From Chenopodium formosanum (Eukaryota > Streptophyta > Magnoliopsida > Caryophyllales > Amaranthaceae), in NCBI GenBank assembly GCA_024500155.1, contig CM044858.1, positions 5,270,001-5,334,000 on the forward strand: 64,000 bases of DNA, read 5' to 3'. The number at the start of each line of letters is the position of its first letter. The stretch's first letter is position 1. A program made the translations under genes and the position numbers. A model generated the notes under the pieces. It did no database searches and was not told the origin of the DNA. It worked only from the letters and a program-made list of their open reading frames with translations. Positions 12,101 through 24,900 of the stretch are shown in pieces.

Positions 12101-14218
12101 ATCAGAGCAACTGTAAGTTGTGGGGGGGGGGGGGGGGGGGGGCGATCTCAGACTGATTCAATATTAATTTTTTAATATAAATCTGTTCAAATGCAACATT
12201 TTTGAGCTTCAGATAAGTCCATCTTCAATCTGCTGTCAGAAGCTGACAATAGGGATACCAAAGATTAAGTCTACACCCTCAGATCATCAGATGCCATTAG
12301 TGCAATACTGCCTTGATAGAAGAAAAATGCAGAAAATTAAACTGTTTAAAAGCAATGGGGAAAAGGAATGCACAAGATGACTGGAAGACAGCAACCAAGG
12401 GAAGAGTAATCCAGTTAGTCAAAGAAATTTGCTTCGATGTGCTATCAAGATGCACCAGCAAAACAGCCGAAGAAGCTGAGTATTGATCAGGGAAAGTCAG
12501 GTGAAAGCTGATAACAGTTGGATACTAATGAACAGATTTCACTCGTATCATACATAATATCTCGTCTAAGTTGACATTGGCAGCATCAAATCCAGTACTC
12601 CACCATTAAATACCCCAACTTGAATACACCATAGGTACTCGGAAAATGAAGTTATCATCAAATATTCACTTATCACAATTGGTGTACAAAGTTTGACTTG
12701 GTTACAAAAACAACTATATTAGAGCCTAAATCCCCCATCCCTTCAAAAAAAAAAAAAAAAAAAAAAAATCAGCTTCATGAGCCAAAATGTCAAAGATGCA
12801 TCTCCATGAGTCACTCAAGTAGAATCTTCTCCACCTAACTCATCTGCAATATCATATAGTTACGATTTTCTTTATTATATAAGTTTAAATATTTTTTAAC
12901 AGATTAAATAGTTTGTTACATATAAAACAAAAAATTTAATAAAAAAGAATCTGATTATTATCTATACCTTTTTATACCACTTTCATTCAACTCATCCTTG
13001 ATTTACCTCTACTTAAAAAGAATTCTATAAAAAATCTATGCAAATCAATAGTGTCCAGCCACCTAATGAATCCTAAATCCTAACAGTCTGCAAGTAGTTG
13101 CAAAGAATTTAGCAAGGAGATTGGTAACTCCGTAACATGAACATATAAAGCTCTGTTTGATACTTTGATGGACTGATAAGAGTGTCTGGTGATAATACAT
13201 GCTTGATTACTCATGTATGCAGTTTGTGGAAGTGGAGTGATGCAATTGTGACTCCCATAGCAATGACCTGGAGTTGAGTCCTCATACATTTCATCACTCA
13301 GAAAACAATCACCCCAATTGAGTTTCCCTGAGACAGATACTAGAGGCCAAGTATAGGACTCATATATACCTTGGTAAAAATGTAAGCTTGGTCCTGAGAT
13401 CTAAATAATTTTATGGATTCTTGGAAATTAATTGAACATTATACAATACTACTGTCCAAAAATATTTGCCTTAAGTTTAAAAAAAGAGATTTCATAATAT
13501 ACCTATTTAATAGATTAATTAATATATTGTTAATTACAATAGTGGGAAGGCAGGCTATACAGGAGAAACTGAAGAAGAATGCTGAAACCGATTAGCAGGC
13601 TGTTCTCTAATTTTGTTAACATGTACCTCTAAATGACGCAACGTATCAATAAGCATCCATTGCTTCTGCTTGAGCAATACAAGTTGATTCTGCATCCCTG
13701 CAAACTCTGCCCTCATAATTTGCTCACTGTCCTGTATGACCGCTTCACTGACACCCTCTTGTTGGAGCCTTTGCCTCAGCTTTTCAGTCGACAGAGCAAC
13801 ATTGTCAATCGGGGCCATCAGCTCGCTGTTGGACATCCGAGGAAACATATCCTTAACAGCTTGCAGGGCATCCACCCAAGTCATTCGATCCTCACGAGTT
13901 TCAGCTCTTAAATGCAGCCTCTTTGTACCAGTATAAATGGAAAATCTCTTGTCATCTGATCTGCTTTCGCGAATTGATGAAACCTTCAATAACAGGAACT
14001 TTCAAAGTTCAATCAAAAGTATCATGAACAAGAAATCATAGCGCTAATAGAGATAATTCTGACGAATATCAATAAAGCAAAATAACAAGCTCCCTCAATT
14101 CCAGTTAAAATTCAAAGTAATTGTACAAAAACTTAACTAATCATCATGTCACATCTATTCAGTAACTACCTAAATCATGAGAATATACAGTACCAAGTAC
14201 AAACTAACATTTCCCAAA

Positions 14219-14252
<34 letters not shown>

Positions 14253-14950
14253 AACTTTCTCTTCTCACAAAATCTAATAAAATTATACATATGATATCGA
14301 TCCAAAAATTGAATAATATGAAAATGAAAAAGAGGAAAAAGTACCTTGAGGTGAACCTCACCAAAGGGTTTACGGCGGAGAGAGTTGGAGGAAGAATTGT
14401 TACCGGAACGGCGAATTCTGCGCATAGACTCATCGCCGATGACCTTGAAACCCTTCTCAGACTCCAAAGTAAGGGTAATTTTATGAGGTCCATGAATTTT
14501 ATAATAAGAAAGAACACCATCTTGTAGCACAAACCACCTCGGTCTCCATCCTTTTCCATAATTAACCCATTTATACAATATCCCACATATTCCATTTCCA
14601 ACAATATCGTTAATCTTCACTTCTCTCTGATCCACCGTCGACAATTGCTGGTGATTTTGACTGTTCAAAATACTGCTATTATTATTGTAATTGTAATTGT
14701 TATTATTACTATTACTATGATTATTATTGTGATTTTGATGAATTTGATTTGTAATTTGATTGGAAGCGTTGGTGATGGTGCTGGTGGAGGTGGTGGCGGT
14801 GGTTGTATTCTCTCTCCTCCTGATCGCCGCATCATCGTAGCCGTTAATTTGCGGAGCGTCGGCGGAGGAGAGAGAGTGGGACGGCATTGGAGGGAATTTA
14901 GAGGGTTGGTCGCGATTTGAGATTGGAGAAACGCAGCAAAAAGGATGCAT
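7537..14950 (-). CDS. Oxysterol-binding protein-related protein with PH domain (ORP1-like), 827 aa
   Basis: Ten exons join in frame: 14950-14345, 13983-13627, 11790-11691, 11069-10621, 10094-9939, 9734-9567, 9466-9326, 8603-8376, 7960-7847, 7701-7537 (2484 nt). After an Asn/Thr-rich N-terminus, a PH domain begins near residue 119 (GILYKWVNYGKGWRPRW). A coiled region (LETEKVDLENTVVDE), an acidic Asp/Glu/Ser-rich stretch and the sterol-binding ORD follow. The ORD carries the family fingerprint SEKVSHHP across the exon 5-6 junction (VSHHP is residues 557-561), then WGRSIQLDP and the C-terminal WFAKDKETD. ORPs carry sterols and phosphoinositides between membranes, with the PH domain binding phosphoinositides. 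The length and domain order match the large plant ORP class. The start is the only ATG that opens the frame into the PH domain. Intron 2 is 1.8 kb. Several introns carry long homopolymers. Confidence 0.93.
9137..9172 (+). repeat. C26 run followed by A10, in an ORP intron
   Basis: Twenty-six consecutive C (9137-9162) followed directly by ten A (9163-9172), between ORP exons 7 and 8. The ORP pre-mRNA would carry U10 then G26, able to form G-quadruplex structures. The run length may be inexact because of sequencing slippage. Confidence 0.85.
12122..12142 (+). repeat. G21 run in ORP intron 2
   Basis: Twenty-one consecutive G on the plus strand inside ORP intron 2, so C21 in the transcript. No A-run is attached. 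The exact length should be treated with caution. Confidence 0.85.
14222..14250 (+). repeat. A29 run in ORP intron 1
   Basis: Twenty-nine consecutive A on the plus strand, about 95 bases after the exon 1 donor. It would be a U29 tract in the ORP pre-mRNA. Confidence 0.85.
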
Positions 14951-17900
14951 GTGATCCCTAATTTCCCTGATTTGTTTGAATAAAATTAGGATTTTGAGCG
15001 GATCATCTGACCGGAGTGAAGTGAACAGGCAGTTTCCGGTAGCGTATCATCGGATTCCGGTTGATTGAATAAACGGGGCGGGTTGAATGAATCCGAATGA
15101 TGAATTTTTGAAAAATAGGAGAGAGAAAGTCGGGGATGACCGGAGACTCTGGAAAGAGAAAGAGGAGAGAGAAGAAATGTTGAATGGGGCGGTGAGGTGG
15201 TTTTTCGGTTTAAAGTTTGTATTATTCAGGCGGTTGGAATATGCCTTTTATTTTCCTATTTTACTAATCTTCATCACGTCAATTTTTGAGGTTTTCTTTT
15301 AATGCTTTATCTCCTACGTTTACAATTTACCCTTGTCATTTTTAAAATTTTTTTTTTTTTTCAATTTTCATTTATGCCAATTACAAATTTTCAATTGTCA
15401 TTTATAAAAAAAATAAATTAATAAATGTTAGGGGATTTTATATCATCAAAGTAAATCAAATTTCGCCAAAGCAATGATGCTTTTGGAGGAAAACATTCAT
15501 ACAAATACGTTCCACATAATCACTATATTCCATCTAGCTACAATTGTGATTACTCTTATATGGAGTATTTGAATAATTAAGAAAATAGAATACATTCTCT
15601 TGAGATAAGTTATCGATGTTCAAATTCCTCAAAAAAAAAAAAAAAAAAAAAAAAAAACAATTAAGTGAGTTTTATTAAGTTTTGATAAGTTTATATTGAT
15701 TGTAATCTTAGCTAGATGCATATGCGGTGATTTGTAGGTTAACAAAAGGAAGCAATTCGAAGTTCAAATTAGATAATGAATGGACAAGGTTGTGATTTGT
15801 GAGGGGGTCAATGCTCGTTATTGTGACGGGGAGGAGGATGGTTGGACACTCACACTAGTATATAAGTGATGAATATTGAAAAGAGAAATCTTTTTTTTTT
15901 TTTTTCTCTAAGAATGGAAAATTCGTCGTACTAGTACATGATTTGTTAATCTCTTTGTAATAGAAGATTGATTTGACAAAATACTCAAAAGCAAGACCGT
16001 TTATACAAGATTACTCATAATTAAATTGGTAGGGTAAATTATTCCTAATTAAGTAATATATTCACACAAAGCAACACATTATACCTAGTATTACCATGTC
16101 AATATCATTTGGTTTCATATGATTTGAATAAAAAATTAGATAACTTGTTAGGTGTTACTCATTCCTTGCATTCATAGGGTGGTTTAGACTTAGTTATTAG
16201 CTTAATCATCACGCTTGCTAATGGTCTCATGAGTACAAAAATGGCTGCTATTCCTTGCCTTTGCTTTCAGTAATCAGATTACTCATATCTACAACAAGTA
16301 TAATCTCACGGGTTTGGATTTGTTTAATACATTTACGCCAAAAAGTAAAACGCGCTAATCATCACTTGACTTTAGTTATCGAAATTGAACACGCACCTAG
16401 ATTATGAAACTCTTTACTTGAAAATAAAGACAGTCTTTTCCAAATTATACTAAAACTTGTTTAAAGCGACTTGGAAATCTTACCCCTACTTTTCTTGATT
16501 ATACCTATACTAGTCTTTAGTTTAATGTTGTATTCATCCCTTCAATCCTAGCCAAATTTTAAATCATATGCATAGAATATTACATGAAGACGAAGATAGG
16601 TACAATAGTTATATGAGGGCGTAAAACAACGTAGAAAATTCAAACATCTGTCCAAATGCCTAAGACGTATGAGTGTTTGGAGTATCGGATACTCCTTATA
16701 TTATATAAGTCGACTCTTGAACGTGTTTTGTGTTATTAAGCTAAACAAAGGAGGGTTGATTAGGATGGAGTAATGACAAGACATCAAATCTAGTAAAAAC
16801 AAAATAAAATTAGCGAAACATAAAGGGCCGTGGGCAAGAAAAGGGGACAAAAAGCAAGATAGTTACAGTTGAGTTGAGATGGTCAATTGTGGCCACAGTG
16901 ATAATTGCATCTACTTGTAATGTGTAAACTGTAAAGTGATTGTGGAAGGTGAATCAATAATTAATTTATTCATGTACAACATAAAAAAGAACATAGTAGC
17001 CAAAACCAAAAATGTACGAATAATATGCTTATTAACATAATACTACTAATACTCACCCATCATAAGCCAGGTGTGCAACTCGAATTGGATCCAAATGTAG
17101 TTAGAGCTAAGCTCCGATGAATCGGATGGGGCAAACTCAAAAAAAAAAAAAAAAAAAAAATTTATAATACTAATACTGTAAGACAAAGAAAAGCTATGGG
17201 AGGAAGAGAAAGAAGGCATCCCTGACAAAAGAAAATATAGTACTAGAAGGCGAATCAGGTTCAGTTGATATGAATAGTTGATCTGTTTGATTGATGAAAT
17301 TGAAACGCTAATACTAGCCAACAAAGACGATTAGGATCTGATTCCAGAGATTTCTCTCTCAATTCTCTATCTTCAATTCTTCGCTGCTGACTCACCCTGC
17401 CAAACAACAATTGGACCTTTTATTAGTCACTTTCCAGCTCAATCTCACTCCTGCAGGTGCAACATAAATACCATGTACTACTTTTTATTAGATCACCTGT
17501 TTCAGGCATCAGCTTCAGCATTCTATATCTCACTATCTTGTTATTTCTAGAATATATTTCTGGTATTGTACATGTATATTGCCATTACGTATGTCACTCT
17601 ACAATTTTAGTTTGGATGGGAAGAAAGATTTGCTGTCAAATCTATATTAAATGTTGCTGTACTTTGGATCATTCACGAAAAGTTCATTAATTTGTCCAGC
17701 TTAAGCTTAACCAATCATTTACTTCGTAACACATAACAAAGACTTATACTAAGTAATATTTAGTTTCTTCAATGACTAGAGATGGACTTTGAACAAGCAA
17801 GTTTGACATGCACAACTGTTAAAAGTGAAGCAACAGTTTAAAATAAATTTGATAAAAGGAGAAAGAAGCTAAAAACAGAGTATTCAGAGATTTAATCACA

Positions 17901-20626
17901 GAAATTAGTGGTGGGCATTGGGCAACTTGAAATAAATGAATAGGGTAACTGGGATTTGAAAGCAACAGAAGCTTTATTCTTGAGTTGAAATTAAAATTGG
18001 TCCACCATTGTGTTACTGTACAAGTCCCATGTGACTAAACCAGACCAAGACAAGAATGGCCATGAGGATAAATCAAACTCTTCTTCTTCTGTTAAACAAA
18101 CTGCCCCAATAATTCTCTATTGTTTCCATTTTTGTCTTACTGCTATTATCTATTTACCCACATTTATATAATCGTATTATAATTATTTATGTATTTTCAT
18201 TAGTTATTCTTTTTTTCCGAGGTAAGGAAAACGACGAACCCTAAGGTCAAATTTCTAAAGGCTCAGGCCACCTTCCTCATTCAAGTACAACCAAGTCATT
18301 TTCTATATTAATAACCCTGGATTAAAAGGTTGCCTTCTAAATTCTTACCTCCCAATAGAATAAAATAAATTAACGATTAATAATATACTGAGTATCATGA
18401 ACGCAGTTGCATGCATCACCTAGCGCCATTGACAAGCTAAACCTCACTTACTTGATGTGCTGGTCTACTTATTTGATGCAGCTTGACCAAGTGCTTCATA
18501 TGATTTGCCATTCAGATTTGAAGACAACTACCTCACCACCTCACCAACTCAGCTTTATTCATTTCATTACTTTATTAGAGTTATAATTAATATTAATTAT
18601 TATATTTGGGCAGAATGATTTAGCTTAATTCAATGATGATTAAGTAGTTGGCAAAGTCCAACTAGACCATCTGAAATTGACTCCTAGACGTCTAGAAGGA
18701 AAATCATGGGTTAACTATGTAAAACAGATTCTTTTCTTATTTAATTAAACACTTTATTAAATAGTGTTTATTGATATAAAGTCATAAGGCATTCATTAAA
18801 GAACCTTTGCTGTACTCCTAAACCTTATAAAAAACATGGTTTAACTATGTGATATTCCACCGTCTATTCTATTCTAGAAAAACCACAAGTTTTAAAATAG
18901 AAGGCAGGTAAGAAACAAACAAATTAGAATTTATTGGATTCTGGACAATACAACTGTTTAAATGCTTGCTAGATAAAACTAGTGTCTATCTCTCCTCAGC
19001 CCTTACCAATGGAAAACTAATATTCGATGAAAAAGAAGGGGCTCCAGCTACTAAGGTATCCCAGGTACCAAAAGCGGAGAAAGTTTCTACAACACTGTAT
19101 CAAGTATGACCACAACACCCCAATGGGAAACAGGATACCCTTAATTAGATCACCTAGAAAATGGACAAAATTATCATCATTACTTTGCTAAATATGCTGG
19201 GCTTGCTCAAAACCACATTTAAACTCCTGCAATTTTCACCTAATATTTTCACCCCTAAGAAAAGCGACTCACTTTGCTCATTACAGAGGATAATACCTTG
19301 TTTTTGGCCCCTTTTACTTGTAGTGACCTAAAAACAGAAACTTGGAAAAGCAAATGAGTAACTCTTTTAGGTGGGGAGTAGAGTGGGGACTTGAAAAAAA
19401 AACATATTTGTGAAACATACGACGCAAAAGGCAAGAATGGTGCCAAAAGAGTCATTGTCTATAGAACTGGAGGACACCAATCTATGGTGGGAATTTGAGT
19501 TGTAAATCTAAACTTATATAGCTGGAAGCTGTGAAACCATCTAACTAGCTGGCCACACATTTACACATTCTAACATCAATATGCGTATGACACGAGAACT
19601 CGAAATGGGTGCCCACAAGATACTTCATAAGACTTCAAGTCTGCAATACAAACAAAATTGGGTACTACGGCTACTCTTAGGCCTTATCTCAACGCCTATA
19701 CCCATCTAGTATCATCTCATAATATCATGATAATCTAACATAGGAATCATAATTGTTATGCATGTTACTCGTATCGTGACAGACTGCCGTCCATTTTCAA
19801 TTGTTATGGGATGGGCTCTTGCCCAGAACAACAGCTCAAGGGTACCCAATTGCATGAGCCTAACATAATACGGAGTATTGTGAATGTGAGAATAAATTAA
19901 TGGTCTCTCATAGTCATTATTACGGAGTACAAGACAATATTTAAAGGACATCCTAAAAAGAAAAACGAGCCAAACAAAAAAAGGATGAGGGATGAGGGAG
20001 TACTCCAAACCTTTTTAGATACGGGTACAGAAGTGTGGACCGTGGGTGTGATGAAGTCAGTCACAAATGCTATCTAAGTACTTTATGGACCACCTCTAAT
20101 TGCACTTCCAGACTGATGGTGTAAATAATTGTAAGCTTTTACTCTTATAGAAAACAGTGAAGTCAGGGCAGTCAGTTCGGCAGACATATGGATAGGGTCA
20201 GATCGAACAAAGTTGCTTGATGACATTAACTACGGATGAAACTTTGAATCACAAACAATTAAACACACCAACAGCTAATGCAACCAAAATACCAAGTACA
20301 CAAGCAACTAACCCAAACACATCTTCCTTGATGTTATTTATTTTGTCACTCTGTACCACCAAAACATTGGTCAACATCTTCCAAATTGCGCCAAAAGAAA
20401 TATAATCAGATCTAGGTTGAATATAGACACCAATAATCATTCAAATCAATAATATCTGACATGCTTCAAAAATTACATTAAATCCGTCTGAACAGGATTG
20501 CACTACTATATGCACAAATAAAAAGGCAAGATCTAACATTGTTTTAATTATTTCTTTTAATTAAAAAAAAGAGGGAAAGGAAACAACCTCATAAATAGAA
20601 CATGAAAAAGAATGGTAGAGCACTCT
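14951..20626. other. 5.7 kb spacer between ORP and HCS1
   Basis: The first ~250 bases are purine-rich (GAGAGAAAG stretches) and probably contain the ORP 5' UTR and promoter. The rest is AT-rich with poly(A) runs (for example 15631-15657 and about 17139-17160). TACGGAGTA occurs at 19869 and 19921. The open frames are short, low-complexity or without family resemblance. I recognise no gene, RNA or complete transposon. The part just below 20627 should hold the HCS1 3' UTR. Confidence 0.55.
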
Positions 20627-21905
20627 TCAACTCAATTTGTGTCTGACTAGTCCTTTGAAGAAGTCAAGGCTGCCACGCAGGATAAAATTAAGTATATTAG
20701 TCATTAACTGACAAAACTTAAAAAGATATAACTGAATCATCAAATTAAAAGTTGTTGACTTGCAATGTCCACAAGTCTTTAACAATTCATGTAAACTAAG
20801 TTGGAGAAAATTTGAATAATTGATCTAAAAAAACAATTAAAAATCAGAGGTGCCAATACAGAATAAGATGAAATGGTCAATAATAAACGTAGCCAGTCTA
20901 CCAACCCACCAAAAAGAGCAGCATAATAATTTTGAGGAAAAGAAAAATTTTGGCACGTCTCTGTAGTATAATAATATAATATGATAACAATTTACAAGTA
21001 CCTTCAAATTTTGATATTATAAGTAAATTTGGATTGAAGCCATTATCAAACTTCTCAACCTCTTCCTACTCTTTCAACATGCAGACAATAGGAGATCATG
21101 TAATATTGGTAATAAGACTAATAACCTCCTATATTTTCCTGCTATGCAAACCCATGCGATTGATTCTTCTTCTTTGTCATAATACTCAAATTATTTTTAC
21201 AACAACTGTCTATTGGCCTCTAATAATAATACTTGTCCTTTTTGATCATCAACAGAACCTAAGAATAACAATTAGATTCAAATAAATGTTTCAATCTTAC
21301 ATCACTCATAAACTTCTTGTCTTTTCAATCCATGAAATAATTTTTCTAATTATCCAGGATAAAAAAGAACATATATAGATCTAATACTCCAATATTTTTT
21401 GTTGTATTTCGGTTATTCATAAATTGATATCATAAAATTGCTTTCCAGAATCGGTGGGATGTGTGGAGAAGAGAGATACCTCCTTAACATTCCTTGAAAG
21501 AGGATTTGAACCAAAGTATTCAAAAACCTCACATACGTAGCACACCACTTACATGTATCATGGTTCACAAACAACTAAAGGGTATCCTCTCACAATATAA
21601 TCCTTCGTCACTCAATTGATGCACAATGTCACTGCTTTGACCTGCTTGAAAGGCATTACGCTAAAGGGAACTGATGCTTTGGAGCAATTAGAAGATTCCC
21701 TAGAAATAGAGCAGGACTCTACTTGTGGCAACAACATGATGCTGGGTATCACTCCCGATTATGGGTTCAAATCAATACATTCAGTCACAGTAACTACAGA
21801 TTATATACATAATAATCACGAGTATCAAATTTTAAAGTCAAAGGATATTATAGATTGTTGATCCAACAGTAAAATATACACAGCTTGAGAGCAGAAAACT
21901 ACCAC

Positions 21906-21950
<45 letters not shown>

Positions 21951-24900
21951 GAAAAGTTCCAAAAAAAATATCACAATGCATGTATCCACAATATGTTAAG
22001 GTTAAATAATCCTCTATAGACTGCAGGAGGCTAGTAAAGATCCATGGAGATTGCACTTCACTTTTGCCAAGAAGGCTTCCTACCAGTGTCCAATATAAGT
22101 CTCCATGTTGTCACATAAGTTATGGTGATTAACTGATCACCATAAGGCCTTCCATGGGATCTACTCACATCTAAAGCCCAAATCTCATACTGGTCCCACA
22201 GGTAGCCTTATCTTCTGCTACATCAATACAAAACTCTTCATGCTGTAGACAACAATTATCTTCTGAAAGTGGCTAAGGAGCTTAAGAGACTTACCAGCAA
22301 CATCAAAACCGAGTTCTGTTGACATTATTTATAGCTTTTAGCAAGACAGTTACATTTGCAGGCTTCACAATAAATGTTGACATTTATGATTGGGCATTGG
22401 AAGGGTCTATTACTCTATTATAAATGATTAAAGGCTGCAAATTCTGGAAAAATGAGCCACTACATGTCTATTTTCATTTATGATCAGAATACCAATAAAG
22501 GCTGTTTTAAAGCTTGAAAGATTTCTACTCGGGCTTTCCAAGGTGCTAGTATTGGGTCATTAAATCCTACTGACGGTTATAATACATCTTGTACTGGTGC
22601 CCCCGGGAACCCTGCCACAAATTCACTAGTTGTAATTGTTCGCTGGGTATCGGAAAATCTTCAAGGGCTTGCTTTGCAGCCTCATAAATAGTACGTGCTA
22701 GATGCTATCTGGATTAGGCCCATCACCAGTAAGGTGGGCAAACTCATCCCAAGTTTCACCTCTAAAAGAAAAAGACAAACGGAAACCTTGGAAAGACCTA
22801 GTCAGCATAAGAAATACAAGTCACTGAAACGTCATGCTCTACCATATAGGCGGATCAATGTTTGGCCATTATGCAGAACAAAAGACTCTGCAGTCAGTAA
22901 AAGTATCACGAAAAACCAGCTAAGACGTCCTCATTTCATTCTTTACAAGTTACCAATGTGATATCTTTGATTTTTCAACGCTACACCAAAACCAGAAATG
23001 CACTATTCAATTTGACACCATCGTCAATAATGCAAGGATTCACCTCTTTTCCAAACAAGGCTGATAGAAGTGAAGGAGGTAAACTGCAGTGCGGCACCTA
23101 TAGAAAGCTGCTCCCACAAAGCATTCTAAAAGGAAGGCTACTATTGTGAAATAAAGCCAATAAGCCATCCCTCAAATGAGCAATGCAGGTTTTGTATGCT
23201 AGGAAATCATGAACTTAATCAACATTGGAAAAGAGAAGATCTATGATGACGAACCTATTGCCATCTGGGTGAAGTTCACACATTTGACCATCATCTCCAA
23301 CTGCCAATAGATATCCCAATGATGTCAATCCCTGCAAAAAAAATCAATATATAGTTTAAGAACAAAAAAAAATGCCAACATATCCAATGCAGATACCAAC
23401 AATCACAACTTGCTAGATACTAATGCCATACAAATATTTAGGGGTCTAAGCTGAAATCACATACCAGTAAAGTTATCATTCATCAATTATACCTTGTAAT
23501 TTTCTTAATGTAGGTATTCAAACTAACAATTTTGTTTTTCCCATTAACTTTCAAAGATCTTACCGTGCATGCATAACCATATAAAGAGTAATGAAGAATT
23601 CGAAGTACTAGACCAGGACACATGATTGACATTATCTTTTTATAGACATGCATATGCATTGCTTTGAAGTATTACCTGAATAGTAGCAGCATTATCCACT
23701 GTTTGGCCTTCACGTGTATCCTGTACAATAACTCTTTGTCCACTGCAGGTATACAACAAAAGAACATCAAGTCAATACAACTGAATACTTGAATGTGAAC
23801 TATATTGGGTGATTTAGAACTAAACATAACATGATTTATATCATCAGTCAAGGAGTTTTTACAAGATGTTTTCTTTATGAGCAATGATCAGAAATAAAGC
23901 CCATTTAGAATCAACAATTATTCACATTAGGACGCAGAGAATTATTCCTGCTCCAGAAATTGACAAGGATTTCTGTCCCTAGAAGAACCCATCAAGAAAT
24001 TCAGGGGAATAAAGTTATTAATTGAATAAAAACCTATCAGAGGACACTATACTTCTAGCTAAAGATACTACAGAGTGTCTCAAGTATTACATTTATACAC
24101 AGTTGACCAACAGTCACTATATTGCAACCCTTGAAGCTGCAATCCTGCATGCACCTAAAACTTTTGGAGGATCTATATAGTTCAAATATATATGGTTTAT
24201 GCCTGATCCCAATGCAAATTTGTGCATCCTGTTTTGAATAATTAATGAAGGCTGCAAATAAAAAATACCCTCTATCCATTTTTTCTGTAAATGTAAGAAA
24301 TAAAAGCTTGCATAGTGCAGTCAACTTCGTAATATAGGCAACAGCAACAATTTGCCCCTTTGTCTTGCGAATGTCATCCAGTTAAAACAAGTAAAAGCAT
24401 TAGCAAAAAAACGCCTGTAAATTATAAAATCCAAAACTTCTGAATAGTTTATATCCCCAAAGTAAGTATTTCTAATTTGCTACATACCACAGGGAAGGCT
24501 TATAAGCCATTAATAACTAAGGGGTATGAATGTCCAAATACTTATATTGCGAAAGTAATCAAGAAGATAGGGTTATTAAGGCAAACCAATGTAAGACAGT
24601 CAGTAAAAACAATTTTTCTATATAATTGAGGTTTAGACAAGATAGGGCCTGCATCTAACCTGTGCAACCAAGTCTGGTAGTAGAGTTCCTCTAAAGGTTT
24701 GAAACCTGCAAGAATAATAGAATTATCAGTATTCTACAAAAGAATACCTTTTAATTTTCACCATTTCTAATAAAGCTCTCTTCAAGTATCAAAAGAGTAG
24801 ATGAGGGAAGTCAATTAAATCTTACTTCATGCAGAATAATGCAAATATATGTACTCACTATAGAATGATTGATCTGTCATAATTAAGATTTCTTTCCATT

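Noticed and set aside
17046..17690. Short open frames around 17.0-17.7 kb
   Set aside because: Low-complexity or transmembrane-like by chance, with poly(A)-coded Phe runs; no splice-compatible partner and no family.
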